Both the position numbers and the translations under genes were made by a program. Of a DNA stretch of 64,000 nucleotides, positions 1-7,696 are shown piece after piece. The stretch is from UBA946 sp031550725. Lineage in GTDB: Bacteria; Bacillota; Clostridia; Oscillospirales; Ruminococcaceae. Within the stretch, counting starts at the first letter, position 1. Each line of letters opens with the position of its first letter. The stretch is from the NCBI GenBank assembly GCA_031550725.1, contig JAVBOH010000021.1, positions 1 through 64,000 of the forward strand, read 5' to 3'. Under the pieces are notes generated by a model. The model was not told where the DNA came from. It ran no database searches and worked only from the letters and a program-made list of their open reading frames with translations.

Positions 1-29
1 CATAATTGAACTTGTGACTTTTTTCGACG

Positions 30-125
30 TTATCTTCTCAGTAACGTCTTTTTGTCATGTGATTTTTTATTTTCATCCATTTCCTTTATTTTCTTTGATT
101 TTTTTCTTAAATCACTTGACTTCAT
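30..125 (-). CDS. Small basic ORF, 31 aa, after the tail genes
   Basis: An ATG at 125 lies 10 nt behind AAGGAGA and opens a 31-residue frame that stops at 30-32. The peptide is almost all charged (many Lys, some Glu/Asp/Arg) with no hydrophobic stretch. It begins 13 nt after the stop of the receptor-binding-like gene on the same strand, so it would be the next cistron of the phage operon. I do not recognise a family; it does not look like the XkdX-type small protein often found here. The support is the ribosome binding site and position only. Confidence 0.38.
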   Translation of the reverse strand: MKSSDLRKKSKKIKEMDENKKSHDKKTLLRR

Positions 126-138
126 ATAGTAAGTCTCC

Positions 139-801
139 TTAAATTAATTTCAATGATTGTGAAATAGGTGTATTAGCTAAATGTGTTTTAACATTACTTC
201 GCAGCAATGTATCAATGGAATTGATTGATACATTGCTGCTGTTTCCAAGTCCATTTACAAACTGCACCCACCAGTCTTGATACTGGGCAAAAACAGAGGT
301 ACTGTCAATCTGGTCAACAAGTCCCTTAACAAATCCGCAAACAGCAGAATCGGAACGAGTATCAGTAATATCAGCCTGTGAAATTGTAGTAACGCCAGCA
401 CCAACCAAAACAACAGCAAGAGATAAATCAAAGTAAGTACCGTCACGAACAATGCTAGGTATAACAGGATTTTTCGCAGGAATACCATTAATAACAACAA
501 GCTCACAAAGCCTGCTTGCATAATTGCAGCGAATAACAATCCTGTCATAACGGGAGTAAGAGCCATTAGCGTTAGGAATAACGATATCAGCACCATTTTT
601 AACCTTAAACCATCTTCCCTCAATCATAGCCATACCGTCATTGATTGAAAGCGTCATGTTTTGTTTTTTCATAACTTGCAGAGAAGATGCAGAAGAAAGA
701 AAAACGCCGTCAGAGATAAAGGAAGAAAAATATTCAGCAAAATGCTCATCGGAATAAACACGGTCATTGTCATAGGATGCAAAAAAACCATAATCAATCA
801 T
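139..801 (-). CDS. Phage receptor-binding / baseplate-like protein
   Basis: A 220-residue protein whose start (MIDYGFFAS) and following 100 residues resemble the N-terminal domain of the structural proteins that follow the Dit and Gp37-like genes in many clostridial siphoprophages. These attach to the distal tail and carry the host-binding part at the C-terminus. Here the C-terminal part after about residue 150 is short, with no obvious collagen-like, carbohydrate-binding or hydrolase segment, so it may be only the anchoring part of a fibre. It is the last large gene of the minus-strand tail module inside the window. No Shine-Dalgarno site sits directly before the ATG; the nearest good one is about 50 nt upstream, across a hairpin. 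Confidence 0.6.
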   Translation of the reverse strand: MIDYGFFASYDNDRVYSDEHFAEYFSSFISDGVFLSSASSLQVMKKQNMTLSINDGMAMIEGRWFKVKNGADIVIPNANGSYSRYDRIVIRCNYASRLCELVVINGIPAKNPVIPSIVRDGTYFDLSLAVVLVGAGVTTISQADITDTRSDSAVCGFVKGLVDQIDSTSVFAQYQDWWVQFVNGLGNSSNVSINSIDTLLRSNVKTHLANTPISQSLKLI

Positions 802-858
802 AAATTTAGGGGATATGCATGAAAAGAAAATTCACATATAATATCCCCAAATCACCTC
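799..858 (-). promoter_or_regulatory. Folded ribosome binding site before the tail-fibre gene
   Basis: On the minus strand GAGGTGA (852-858) is followed by an 8-bp stem, GGGGATAT (841-848) with ATATCCCC (809-816), and then the ATG at 799-801. If the stem forms, the Shine-Dalgarno site and start codon are brought to roughly normal spacing. This architecture is known from phage T4 genes 25 and 38. A short in-frame mini-ORF (TTG near 850 or GTG near 836, stop at 806-808) could alternatively couple translation. Confidence 0.5.
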
Positions 859-871
859 ACTTTCTAAAGAA

Positions 872-1993
872 TTATTTTTTAAGCAAATCGGATATAACAG
901 GTAGTGGCGAGCCAAAAACAGGCAAGGTGGAAACACTGCCATTTTCATAAACCTCGGTAATTTCTGTGATGCGAACAGTAAGTGCAATATTCCATTTTTC
1001 ATGCCATACAGTAACAATATCACCAAGGTTATATTCAGATTTATAACCCTCATTAATAAAAACCTTTCCGGTAAAAGTTTCATTTGGAGCAGCAATATTA
1101 TTGTCACCCTCATTTTGCAAAACAGAAAGAGTAGCAGTTTTATTAACAGCAGTAACCTTAACTGTTGTAAAAACAGGTGAACTGCCGTTGAAGCCAGTGC
1201 AAATCTGGCGGTCAAAAGTATATGTCACAGCAGGGATATTTAATGCCTTTTCAAGACGTTCAAAACCGCATATATCATCTCCTGCAATATAGGACGGAAC
1301 ATCGCCGCTGCATTCGACAGCCGAATCAAAAACAGCCTTAGCATAAACCGTGCTGTAAGAATTGTTTTCAGAGTATTGATACTTAGCGGAAAGCAGATTA
1401 TCATACTCATACGAAAAAACAATTTGTGGATTAACCTTTTGCAGAATTGAACGGTCAGTACCGTAATAAGCTTCAAGTAAAAGATGCTTTTGATTATCAT
1501 GAATAAATTTCACACGCAAGCCAAAATTGTAAGCCATACAAATTGCCTCAGAATATACCGCAAGATTGGAACGGTAAAGTTCAGCATAAAATCCTGAATT
1601 TATGTTAATATTTTTATTAACATAAAGATTAGGAATAGAGCGTAATGAACTGGCGGATGCAGCAATGTTACAATCAATAAGCGATAAAAAATCATCATGA
1701 GGAGTAAGAATAATTCTGTTTGCTAAAAGTCCTGACAAAAAGTTACCAGTAACAGTAATAAATTCACCGCTGTCATCATTTGTCATAACAACAGAAGAAA
1801 TATAACCGATTTCAACACTGTCGGGTTTTTCGATAATATTATGTTTAACAAGCAAAGCAGCGTTATTTTTGGTAGCAGGAGCAATGAGCTTAAAGTATCC
1901 AGATTTAAAAAAACGCCTGTGCCAGATAAGTGAAGAAATTTCATCAACAACACCGCATAAATCAAGCGAGGTGTTATAAACAGACAAATCCAT
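872..1993 (-). CDS. Siphovirus Gp37-like tail protein
   Basis: A 373-residue protein resembling the Sipho_Gp37 (ReqiPepy6 Gp37-like) family, which follows Dit in many Gram-positive siphophages and is taken to belong to the tail tip. It opens with the strand pattern typical of the family (MDLSVYNTSLDL, then a Trp-rich turn near residues 24-27) and ends in a beta-rich domain with a VTVWHEKWNI stretch. No catalytic motif is visible. The ATG is 6 nt after the dit stop codon and uses GGGGGG, which lies inside the end of dit, as ribosome binding site, so the two are translationally coupled. The family call rests on overall pattern and gene order. Confidence 0.65.
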   Translation of the reverse strand: MDLSVYNTSLDLCGVVDEISSLIWHRRFFKSGYFKLIAPATKNNAALLVKHNIIEKPDSVEIGYISSVVMTNDDSGEFITVTGNFLSGLLANRIILTPHDDFLSLIDCNIAASASSLRSIPNLYVNKNININSGFYAELYRSNLAVYSEAICMAYNFGLRVKFIHDNQKHLLLEAYYGTDRSILQKVNPQIVFSYEYDNLLSAKYQYSENNSYSTVYAKAVFDSAVECSGDVPSYIAGDDICGFERLEKALNIPAVTYTFDRQICTGFNGSSPVFTTVKVTAVNKTATLSVLQNEGDNNIAAPNETFTGKVFINEGYKSEYNLGDIVTVWHEKWNIALTVRITEITEVYENGSVSTLPVFGSPLPVISDLLKK

Positions 1994-1998
1994 AAATG

Positions 1999-2871
1999 CT
2001 AAATCCCCCCATATTTTTCGGCGAAGTTAACAGTAACCGAAAGTGATTCAATACCATCAGCAGCATTGCAGACAATCTCATTTAACCCTGGAGAAAGCTG
2101 TAAAAACTTACTGCCCCAAACCTTGCTGTTAATAATATTCGACTGAGTATTATTTCGAATAAGCGTAACTGATTTTTTACCTTTTACAGTATTAATGATA
2201 ATTTTATCGTTGCTTTGCATAGTGAAATCAAGTTCAATAAAATCAAAGGTCTTGTTATTTTCCAAACGAGGATTTATAACCTTTGAACGAGCATAAATCT
2301 CAAAAATGCAGCCTGAATTCGTAACACCACTGTTTGTAACCTTAGCAATACGGTCGTTAGAAATTGATGCAAATTCAAATCCAGTTTTTGAAATTTTCCA
2401 AGGGAACTGCCATAAACCATTAATTCCAAGAATAGAAACTCTGTTACCGTTTGTATTTGAAGAAGCACCAACAGTCCAGTATGGATCAGGACAAACAAGA
2501 GAAATCTGTGCAGTAACAGCACGTTCAGCCACAGGCAGAGAAATTTTCTCAACGCAGCAAGAAATATGAAAAGATTCACCACTTGCGTCAGTGTAAGAAA
2601 GTGTACCAGTATCTTTAGTTATAAAAGTATCAAAAAGCAGTTTTTTGCATTTATCATAAGCATCACAAAAAGCAAGCAGCATAGTAATACTGCGAGTTTC
2701 AGCACGGTCAGAAACAATAACGCCGCCATCGGAATCATAGTTGGGTGAAACAGAAACGCTGGATGCGGGGGAAAGCCCGTCAATATTAACAGCACGAATA
2801 GGTGAGCCTTGTTCGGTTATAGAAAGTGAATTACCAAGACTGTTTGTATAAACAAAAGAAATAATAATCAC
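1999..2871 (-). CDS. Distal tail protein (Dit)
   Basis: A 290-residue distal tail protein of the Sipho_tail family, the hub joining tail tube to tail tip. The N-terminus has the usual F-x-Y-x-N-S-x-G pattern, followed by a small domain with conserved Asp/Tyr residues and a C-terminal galectin-like beta sandwich ending in NEIVCNAADG. Length is normal for the family. The first possible start is GTG at 2871, only 2 nt from the GGAAAGG site, which is too close; the three following ATT codons (2868, 2865, 2862) fit the spacing better and would still give a standard Dit N-terminus. It overlaps the stop codon of the tape measure gene. Confidence 0.75.
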   Translation of the reverse strand: MIIISFVYTNSLGNSLSITEQGSPIRAVNIDGLSPASSVSVSPNYDSDGGVIVSDRAETRSITMLLAFCDAYDKCKKLLFDTFITKDTGTLSYTDASGESFHISCCVEKISLPVAERAVTAQISLVCPDPYWTVGASSNTNGNRVSILGINGLWQFPWKISKTGFEFASISNDRIAKVTNSGVTNSGCIFEIYARSKVINPRLENNKTFDFIELDFTMQSNDKIIINTVKGKKSVTLIRNNTQSNIINSKVWGSKFLQLSPGLNEIVCNAADGIESLSVTVNFAEKYGGI

Positions 2872-3548
2872 AACCTTTCCGAAAGCGACTGTGCAAGCTC
2901 ACGAGTGCTTTTTTCAATATCCCAGGCTGAAAGCGATTTAGGACTATAATTATTTTGTGTGACATTGACACTGGGAGAACTATTTTGTAAAGCATCTGAT
3001 AAGTCAGAAACAACGGATAATAACTCGGAGTTAAGAGAGCCATCAGCAATAGCAGAAAGCGTATTTGCGCCGCCAATGCTTCTGTATAAATCAGCCTCAT
3101 AGGAAGTAAGCACAGCCTCACCTCGATGTAAAAGAGCTTTATAATCATCTTTAGGAACATAATCAAGTCCCGTGCTGTGTTTAGGGATGGAAGTATCATT
3201 TGAGTTATTAGAAGTGCCATATGAAAAAGATGACACAGCATTTTTAAGCAATGATATTAATGAATAAATATCATTACCGGCTTGTTTAATGCGTTCTGAT
3301 ATAGAAGAAACCGACTTATCAGCATAAGAAAAAATGCCATCCCATATGGACTGCCATTCAGGGATAAAATTAGAATTCATAAACTCACTGATATCATTAA
3401 ATGAACTTTCAAATGATGACGTGATATCACCAATTGTGACATCAGCGGAATTAACAGCTTCGGTAATTTTAAAGAGTGCAGAATTAAGATCATCATCAAG
3501 ACTTGAATCATCAGCACGAATGGTAAAAACCACTTCACCGTCAGCCAA
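2868..3548 (-). CDS. Very short tail tape measure protein
   Basis: A 226-residue protein with both ends of a clostridial tape measure protein. The N-terminus reads MADGEVVFTIRADDSS, and the C-terminal part has the G-L-D-Y-V-P ... LHRGEAVLT ... YR block and a VTQNNYSPKSLS segment, all frequent in these proteins. The long central region with hydrophobic helices, usually several hundred residues, is missing and no membrane-type segment is present. Because tape length sets tail length in siphophages, the tail would be extremely short (roughly 30-35 nm at 0.15 nm per residue) or non-functional. TTG at 3548 is chosen because it sits 6 nt from AAAGGGTG; the frame extends to GTG 3557, overlapping the gp15 stop. 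No frameshift remnant is seen nearby. Confidence 0.7.
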   Translation of the reverse strand: MADGEVVFTIRADDSSLDDDLNSALFKITEAVNSADVTIGDITSSFESSFNDISEFMNSNFIPEWQSIWDGIFSYADKSVSSISERIKQAGNDIYSLISLLKNAVSSFSYGTSNNSNDTSIPKHSTGLDYVPKDDYKALLHRGEAVLTSYEADLYRSIGGANTLSAIADGSLNSELLSVVSDLSDALQNSSPSVNVTQNNYSPKSLSAWDIEKSTRELAQSLSERL

Positions 3549-3553
3549 AAAAA

Positions 3554-4171
3554 TCACCCTTTCATAAGTTTGATTTCAGCCTGCCGCCTAAAATCATCGG
3601 CAAGCGATTTAAGAGAAGAAGAAAATTGTAATTTTGAATTTGAGTATGTATCATCAAGTGCATAACAAGCTTTTAGATAACGCAGATTTTGAATATAATC
3701 GAGATTATATTTATTAGGAGCAGGAACAGGTGTACTGCGAATTAACATAATCTCATAAAACTTAGTATCTTTAGGGAGTGAAGAAAAAAGCGCAGTAAAG
3801 TCAAGCCAGTGCAGTCTGCCATGACAAGAATGCAAATCAATATTATATGCTGACAAAAAAGCCGCATATATTAATGCAGCATCCTTAAAAAAATCAAAGC
3901 AAGGAATGTTATCATCAGCACTTTTTTGTGGTGAGTTAATATACTCCTTAAAAATAAATGACAGCAAGGAGGCCTTATCTTTTTTTGCAATTTTATATGA
4001 GTTTGGGGTAAGCATAGCAAGAGCTAAGAATATTTTATTATCATCACAAAGAGTATCGTCACGAAGAATTTCCATGCATTTAAGCACCCTGTCAAAATAA
4101 AGTGTAAGACGAATTTTCCTACCCTTGAAATATAAAAATTCACAAGGAATATCAATTAAAGAAAAGCCCAT
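3554..4171 (-). CDS. Bacteriophage Gp15-like tail assembly protein
   Basis: A 205-residue protein resembling the Gp15 family (found in Listeria A118-type and Streptococcus phages), encoded between the tail assembly chaperone and the tape measure. The family hallmark is visible: a conserved LHWLDFTALFSSLPKDTKF segment near residues 124-142 followed by a Tyr/Arg-rich C-terminus. It is predicted to help load or fold the tape measure protein. ATG follows CGGGTG at normal distance, and the gene starts 8 nt after the preceding chaperone gene. Length is normal, which contrasts with the truncated tape measure gene next to it. Confidence 0.75.
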   Translation of the reverse strand: MGFSLIDIPCEFLYFKGRKIRLTLYFDRVLKCMEILRDDTLCDDNKIFLALAMLTPNSYKIAKKDKASLLSFIFKEYINSPQKSADDNIPCFDFFKDAALIYAAFLSAYNIDLHSCHGRLHWLDFTALFSSLPKDTKFYEIMLIRSTPVPAPNKYNLDYIQNLRYLKACYALDDTYSNSKLQFSSSLKSLADDFRRQAEIKLMKG

Positions 4172-4178
4172 ATAAAAT

Positions 4179-4577
4179 TCACCCGAGCCTTTGTAAAAGA
4201 GAAAAGCGGTACTTTTTCATATAAGCTTTTTTCTGTGTTTTTATATGTTTATTCATATAAGGCAAGATTTCCTTGCTGATAAAAGGAATAACATAAAAAG
4301 CTGCTTCAAGATAATTTCCACCGAAAAATCGTATGATTTTTTCAGTACCAATACCATCAAAAATGATGTTGAATATATCATTAATAACGGCTGTAAATTC
4401 ATTGGTATCAGTAAAATTATTTATATCAGAAAGCTTATTAAAGCAAGTAAAAAATTCATTGGTACATTTGAAAACATCAAAGCTTATATCAACAGTTTCG
4501 TTGTTTTTACCATCAGAACTAACAAGCTTTAAAACAGCGTTAAACTTAGGCAGACGAGAAATAAAAAAGCAATTCAA
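4179..4577 (-). CDS. Tail assembly chaperone-like protein
   Basis: A 132-residue protein directly upstream of gp15 and downstream of the tail tube gene, the place of the tail assembly chaperone in A118-type phages. Acidic helical centre with many Asn/Phe/Asp residues and a Lys-rich C-terminus (YMKKYRFSLLQ). Start is TTG at 4577, nine bases after a strong AGGAGG. In many siphophages this gene makes a second product by a -1 frameshift; here gp15 is a separate gene with its own start and I see no convincing slippery sequence. Function is inferred from gene order. Confidence 0.55.
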   Translation of the reverse strand: MNCFFISRLPKFNAVLKLVSSDGKNNETVDISFDVFKCTNEFFTCFNKLSDINNFTDTNEFTAVINDIFNIIFDGIGTEKIIRFFGGNYLEAAFYVIPFISKEILPYMNKHIKTQKKAYMKKYRFSLLQRLG

Positions 4578-4661
4578 AATGAAAGACCTCCTAAATAAAG
4601 ATTATGTAATCCCATAACATTTTGCAAATACAACAAACATTATTATGTAAAATAAATATTT

Positions 4662-4691
4662 TGTAGGGTGAGTGCAGAGCCCCACCCTGCT
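4662..4691. repeat. TGTAGGG-type palindrome after the tail tube gene
   Basis: A GC-rich imperfect palindrome, TGTAGGGTG ... CCCACCCTG, in otherwise AT-rich DNA, lying 2 bp beyond the stop codon of the tail tube gene. It resembles a second copy at 8211-8240 and the short TGTAGGGGCG/CGCCCCTACA palindromes common in Firmicutes genomes. It may act as a transcript-end hairpin. Confidence 0.5.
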
Positions 4692-4693
4692 GT

Positions 4694-5128
4694 TTATTTT
4701 TTTGAAAAAGATGGTTTCCCATTAAAATGAATTTGAACAGAAACTGCATCAGGCGAGTTAGCAGCACCGCCACCCTCAGAAATTTTAGCAAGAGTAACCT
4801 TGCCGACAAGAGAAGCACCATCAGGGTAAGTAATCATAAAATCAGTTTTTCTTTGTTCACCGAAATTATTTTTAACCTCATCGGAGAAAATAAAATCCTG
4901 AGCAGCATCTCCATAAATACGAACGCCGGAAAGTGTAATAGTTAGCTGACCACCAGTAACTTCGGTTGAAGCATAACCATAATCCCCAAGAAAAGACCCC
5001 TGATAAATAGCTTCATTAAGTGACTTGCTTATGTTGTCAAAACCTTCTGAAACAACAGCCCAAGCAGGCGTGTCAGATTTTGGAGAAGTATTGATTTTTA
5101 AAGCATAATCATAATTAATACCAAGCAT
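4694..5128 (-). CDS. Major tail tube protein
   Basis: A 144-residue protein of the size and pattern of the tail tube protein of A118/TP901-type siphophages: an N-terminal SPKSDTPAWAVVSEGFDNI segment, then alternating beta strands with G-Q-L-T-I-T-L-S-G and R-K-T-D-F-M-I-T-Y-P motifs and a long loop rich in Gly/Ala near the C-terminus. It polymerises into the tail tube around the tape measure. The ATG follows TAGGAGG at good spacing. Gene order (minor capsid 3, tail tube, chaperone, Gp15, tape measure) supports the call. Confidence 0.75.
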   Translation of the reverse strand: MLGINYDYALKINTSPKSDTPAWAVVSEGFDNISKSLNEAIYQGSFLGDYGYASTEVTGGQLTITLSGVRIYGDAAQDFIFSDEVKNNFGEQRKTDFMITYPDGASLVGKVTLAKISEGGGAANSPDAVSVQIHFNGKPSFSKK

Positions 5129-5146
5129 AAAAAGACCTCCTATAAA

Positions 5147-5530
5147 TTATTTTGTGTAATAAAGAACGCTAAGAGTACAGGACCAAATAAACATCCCATT
5201 AGGCTCTGTGTCAACAAGCGACGGATATGCTGAAACAGAAATATCAGCAATTTCGAACCCATCATACTTTGTAAATTCATGCATAGATGTCAGTGTTTCA
5301 CAAAGCTTAGAAAGCGAGTTCATAAGAACAACCTGCGTGTTAGCTTTACCGAAAAAAATAACTGGCAAGCATAGCAAAGCTTTATGGTTAAAAAAACGCT
5401 GTGATGATTTAGTAACACCAACAGCAATAGAATAACCGCTGTTAAAAGGGATTTTAGCAGATGGCTCCAGTCCCGATAAATCAGCGATATATTCAAGAAT
5501 TTGACTTTGAGCAGAACAATAATTATCCAT
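5147..5530 (-). CDS. Phage minor capsid protein, type 3
   Basis: A 127-residue protein matching the Minor_capsid_3-like proteins encoded just before the tail tube gene, probably the tail terminator. A YSIAVGVTKSSQRFFNHKALLCLPV stretch (split here: residues 33-57) and a conserved C-terminal WSCTLSVLYYTK are family-like. ATG at 5530 is chosen over an in-frame upstream start because AAAGGAG lies 5 nt before it. It begins 17 nt after the stop of the type 2 minor capsid gene. Confidence 0.68.
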   Translation of the reverse strand: MDNYCSAQSQILEYIADLSGLEPSAKIPFNSGYSIAVGVTKSSQRFFNHKALLCLPVIFFGKANTQVVLMNSLSKLCETLTSMHEFTKYDGFEIADISVSAYPSLVDTEPNGMFIWSCTLSVLYYTK

Positions 5531-5547
5531 GAAAACTCCTTTCACAA

Positions 5548-5895
5548 TTAAGTCATAAGTTCATCAATAAACTGCTGTGTAAAAAATTCAAGCCATTCAT
5601 AATAATGAACAGATGCAGCATAATCAGCCCATAAAATATGTGCATCAGGATTTTTTTCGAGTGATGGTGTTCCAAGATAATACTGCCTTTTCGCATAAGG
5701 CATATCCCATATTAGAACACCATTATCAATATCAGAAGCAGCATAACTACTGTCAATAAGCTCACCTGAATCAAGCTTGCAGTACATATTGCAGTCATCA
5801 AGTGCTTTGCTTGATGTAACAGCCAAAGCATTAGAAACAGCAGAACGAATTTTGTTAGCAGTGACAACAGTATCAAAAGTAATATTGCAAGCCAT
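5548..5895 (-). CDS. Phage minor capsid protein, type 2
   Basis: A 115-residue Minor_capsid_2-type protein. The LIWDMPYAKRQYYLGTPSLEKNP segment (residues 62-84, Trp, Pro-Tyr-Ala and Gln-Tyr-Tyr conserved) followed by a Trp and a helical C-terminus is the family signature. In related phages the protein forms part of the head-to-tail joining region. The ATG overlaps the previous stop codon (TAATG), so translation is coupled to the type 1 minor capsid gene. Confidence 0.75.
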   Translation of the reverse strand: MACNITFDTVVTANKIRSAVSNALAVTSSKALDDCNMYCKLDSGELIDSSYAASDIDNGVLIWDMPYAKRQYYLGTPSLEKNPDAHILWADYAASVHYYEWLEFFTQQFIDELMT

Positions 5896-6227
5896 TAGAT
5901 AAACCCCACTTCATAATGATGAAGCCTGTTCCCATCATAAAGCGGAGTAACAGACACAACAGTGTATGTATCTGTTCCAAGCGAAATCTGCTGACCAACA
6001 GCAAAAACAAATCCACGAGGAGAGCTGTTAACACAGTCATAAATAAGAGTACCATTAAATTTATTTTCCGTGTTAGGATTATTCATAGCGACAGAATGAG
6101 AAGTGTCAATACGCACAAATTTGAGCGTAACAATATCAGATAACTCACACTCACCATAAATATTTTCAGCAAGCGGAGTACGAATATCAGCTGTATGAAT
6201 TAAAAAATTCTTTGGAATAGCTTTAAT
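5895..6227 (-). CDS. Phage minor capsid protein, type 1, apparent ATT start
   Basis: A 110-residue Minor_capsid_1-type protein, probably a head-tail stopper. The frame has no ATG, GTG or TTG near its start apart from an internal GTG at 6116, which would give only 73 residues. A perfect GGAGGTGA (about 6234-6241) points with 6-nt spacing to ATT at 6227, giving an N-terminus IKAIPKNFLIHTADI that matches the usual I-P-K-x-L-I-H-S/T start of this family. An in-frame TGA lies just upstream, so no longer form is possible. The C-terminus (NRLHHYEVGFI) is also family-like. Either ATT is used as start codon or there is a sequence error at the first codon. Confidence 0.7.
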   Translation of the reverse strand: MKAIPKNFLIHTADIRTPLAENIYGECELSDIVTLKFVRIDTSHSVAMNNPNTENKFNGTLIYDCVNSSPRGFVFAVGQQISLGTDTYTVVSVTPLYDGNRLHHYEVGFI

Positions 6228-6249
6228 AAGAAATCACCTCCATGATGAG

Positions 6250-6639
6250 TTACAGCCCACGATATAAAAGTCCAGCAGCTTCAAGATATGAAACAGCCAA
6301 AGGAGAAACAGGAAAAGCCTTACGCTCAACAGTACCTGATGCGTGCATGTAGCTAAATTTACCGAGTGACATTTGAACAGGAGTGGTTGAATCAAGTGAA
6401 GTGATACCACCGTTTCTGTCAAGAAAAGCAGTTTCGGCACAAACAGCCATTTTAACTTTTTCAGCGATATGCTCAGGTAAAGAATCAATGCCGCCACAAT
6501 CTGAAATTTTAGAATTGCAAACAGAATCAATAATATCCGATGAAATCCCGATGAGCAAATCAAGCTCATCGGGAAAAACGACATCGGTGGAGGAACTGCA
6601 AAAATTATCAATAAAGAACTTTTTAGTGATAAAAGCCAT
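6250..6639 (-). CDS. Head-tail connector protein (Gp6/Gp15-like)
   Basis: A 129-residue helical protein between capsid and minor capsid genes, the place of the head completion/connector protein. The N-terminal MAFITKKFFIDNFC and the following helices with DLLIGISSDIIDSVCN fit the phage connector fold, in which two long helices line the portal ring. ATG at 6639 is used because the frame upstream offers only TTG (6660); an AGGTAGG-like site precedes it. Its stop codon is 23 nt before the ATT start of the next gene. Confidence 0.62.
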   Translation of the reverse strand: MAFITKKFFIDNFCSSSTDVVFPDELDLLIGISSDIIDSVCNSKISDCGGIDSLPEHIAEKVKMAVCAETAFLDRNGGITSLDSTTPVQMSLGKFSYMHASGTVERKAFPVSPLAVSYLEAAGLLYRGL

Positions 6640-6669
6640 GGTAAAAGACCTACCTTTCAAAAAGAGAAA

Positions 6670-7527
6670 TTAAGCCTCAATACGCTTAACATAAACAGTC
6701 TGCGGCTTAGAAATGAGAACAGAGTAAACCTTGCGTCCCTGAACAGCATTAGCACCAATGTGAACACCATCAGCAAGCTTATTAACAGCAACAGGCACAG
6801 CCCATTCCTGAACACGATGGCACCAGTTTGGATGTCCTGCAATAAATTCAGTGGTAACCTTTTTACCGCTAACAAATGTGGTGTTTTCAAACATAAGGTT
6901 ATTTGACTCAAAAACGGTAAAGCCAGCAATTCTGCCAACAGCACCAGCAGCAACAAGTTCTTCGGAAAGCTCACCCTGCTTGATAAACTTGTCATCAAGC
7001 AAAATTTTCTCCATAAACTCAGGAGAAACGATGATAAATCTGTCCTTGTTAGGAACACCAATGCGAGAAAGTGCAGTGCGAGCCTTAGCAACACTTTCAT
7101 AAGCGTTAGATGAAGTAGTTGCAGTCTTTACTGATGAAACAGTAATACCGTTAGTTTCTTCAAGAGCGGCAATGGATTTTCTGTCAATGGAAAGACCAAG
7201 AGTATAGCCAGCGGATGAAAGACGTTCAGCAACAACATTATCAGGCAAAGCGGCTGAATCATAGCCATCAATCATTTCATTGACAGCCTCATCATTATCC
7301 ATAATCATGGTAATATAATCAGTAGCGCCATGAGAAAGAGAAACGCCGTTTGTCTTGTCATAAGCCTTAACTTCAACTTCTGTGTCACGAACAGGGATTT
7401 TAACAGCACCGGCAACAGCAGAACCTTCATAATTAGTGTTAAAAATGTAGTTATCCTGAGTGCAAAGGGTGTTGCGAAGCTTAGCATCAACAAGGTTAGA
7501 GTAGCGATTTGATAAAGTATGAGCCAT
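6670..7527 (-). CDS. Major capsid protein
   Basis: A 285-residue capsid protein, the largest head gene after the scaffold. The N-terminus has MAHTLSNRYSNLVDAKL followed by a strand-rich region (VKIPVRDTEVEVKAYDKT) and a LLDDKFIKQGE ... GRIAGFTVFESNNL section near residues 170-200, typical of the HK97-fold capsid proteins of A118-type phages. A strong AAAGGAG lies 8 nt before ATG 7527; the frame upstream of it is untranslated leader. The usual MuF-type minor capsid gene between portal and scaffold is not present, so the capsid genes follow the scaffold directly. Confidence 0.78.
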   Translation of the reverse strand: MAHTLSNRYSNLVDAKLRNTLCTQDNYIFNTNYEGSAVAGAVKIPVRDTEVEVKAYDKTNGVSLSHGATDYITMIMDNDEAVNEMIDGYDSAALPDNVVAERLSSAGYTLGLSIDRKSIAALEETNGITVSSVKTATTSSNAYESVAKARTALSRIGVPNKDRFIIVSPEFMEKILLDDKFIKQGELSEELVAAGAVGRIAGFTVFESNNLMFENTTFVSGKKVTTEFIAGHPNWCHRVQEWAVPVAVNKLADGVHIGANAVQGRKVYSVLISKPQTVYVKRIEA

Positions 7528-7616
7528 AATAAAAATCTCCTTTAAAATAAAAATAATATGTATAAAAGAACGAAATACGTTCATTTACCCGAATAAAAAT
7601 TTGATATGCAGTATAA

Positions 7617-7696
7617 GTGCGTTAAGTTTAAAAAACTACCTGTATAGTTGTTTTGACAGCTGCGCTGAAGTACTGTTTTAAAGTTAAACAACTATA
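7617..7696. repeat. Palindromic MITE-like element, copy 1
   Basis: One of five related elements of about 80-110 bp with ends TATAGTTG(G/T)TTAA and TTAA(C/A)(G/A)CACTATA in opposite orientation. It sits directly against the TAA stop of the scaffold gene. The inner part carries ACTACCTGTATAGTTGTTTTG and a small hairpin around GCAGC/GCTGC-like bases. No reading frame is present. Confidence 0.6.

Noticed and set aside
4245..4532. 95-residue frame on the plus strand
   Set aside because: It lies wholly opposite the tail chaperone gene, has no ribosome binding site, and the chaperone frame fits gene order.
5895..6116. A 73-residue gene starting at GTG 6116
   Set aside because: It would discard the conserved N-terminus of the minor capsid family and has no ribosome binding site, unlike ATT 6227.
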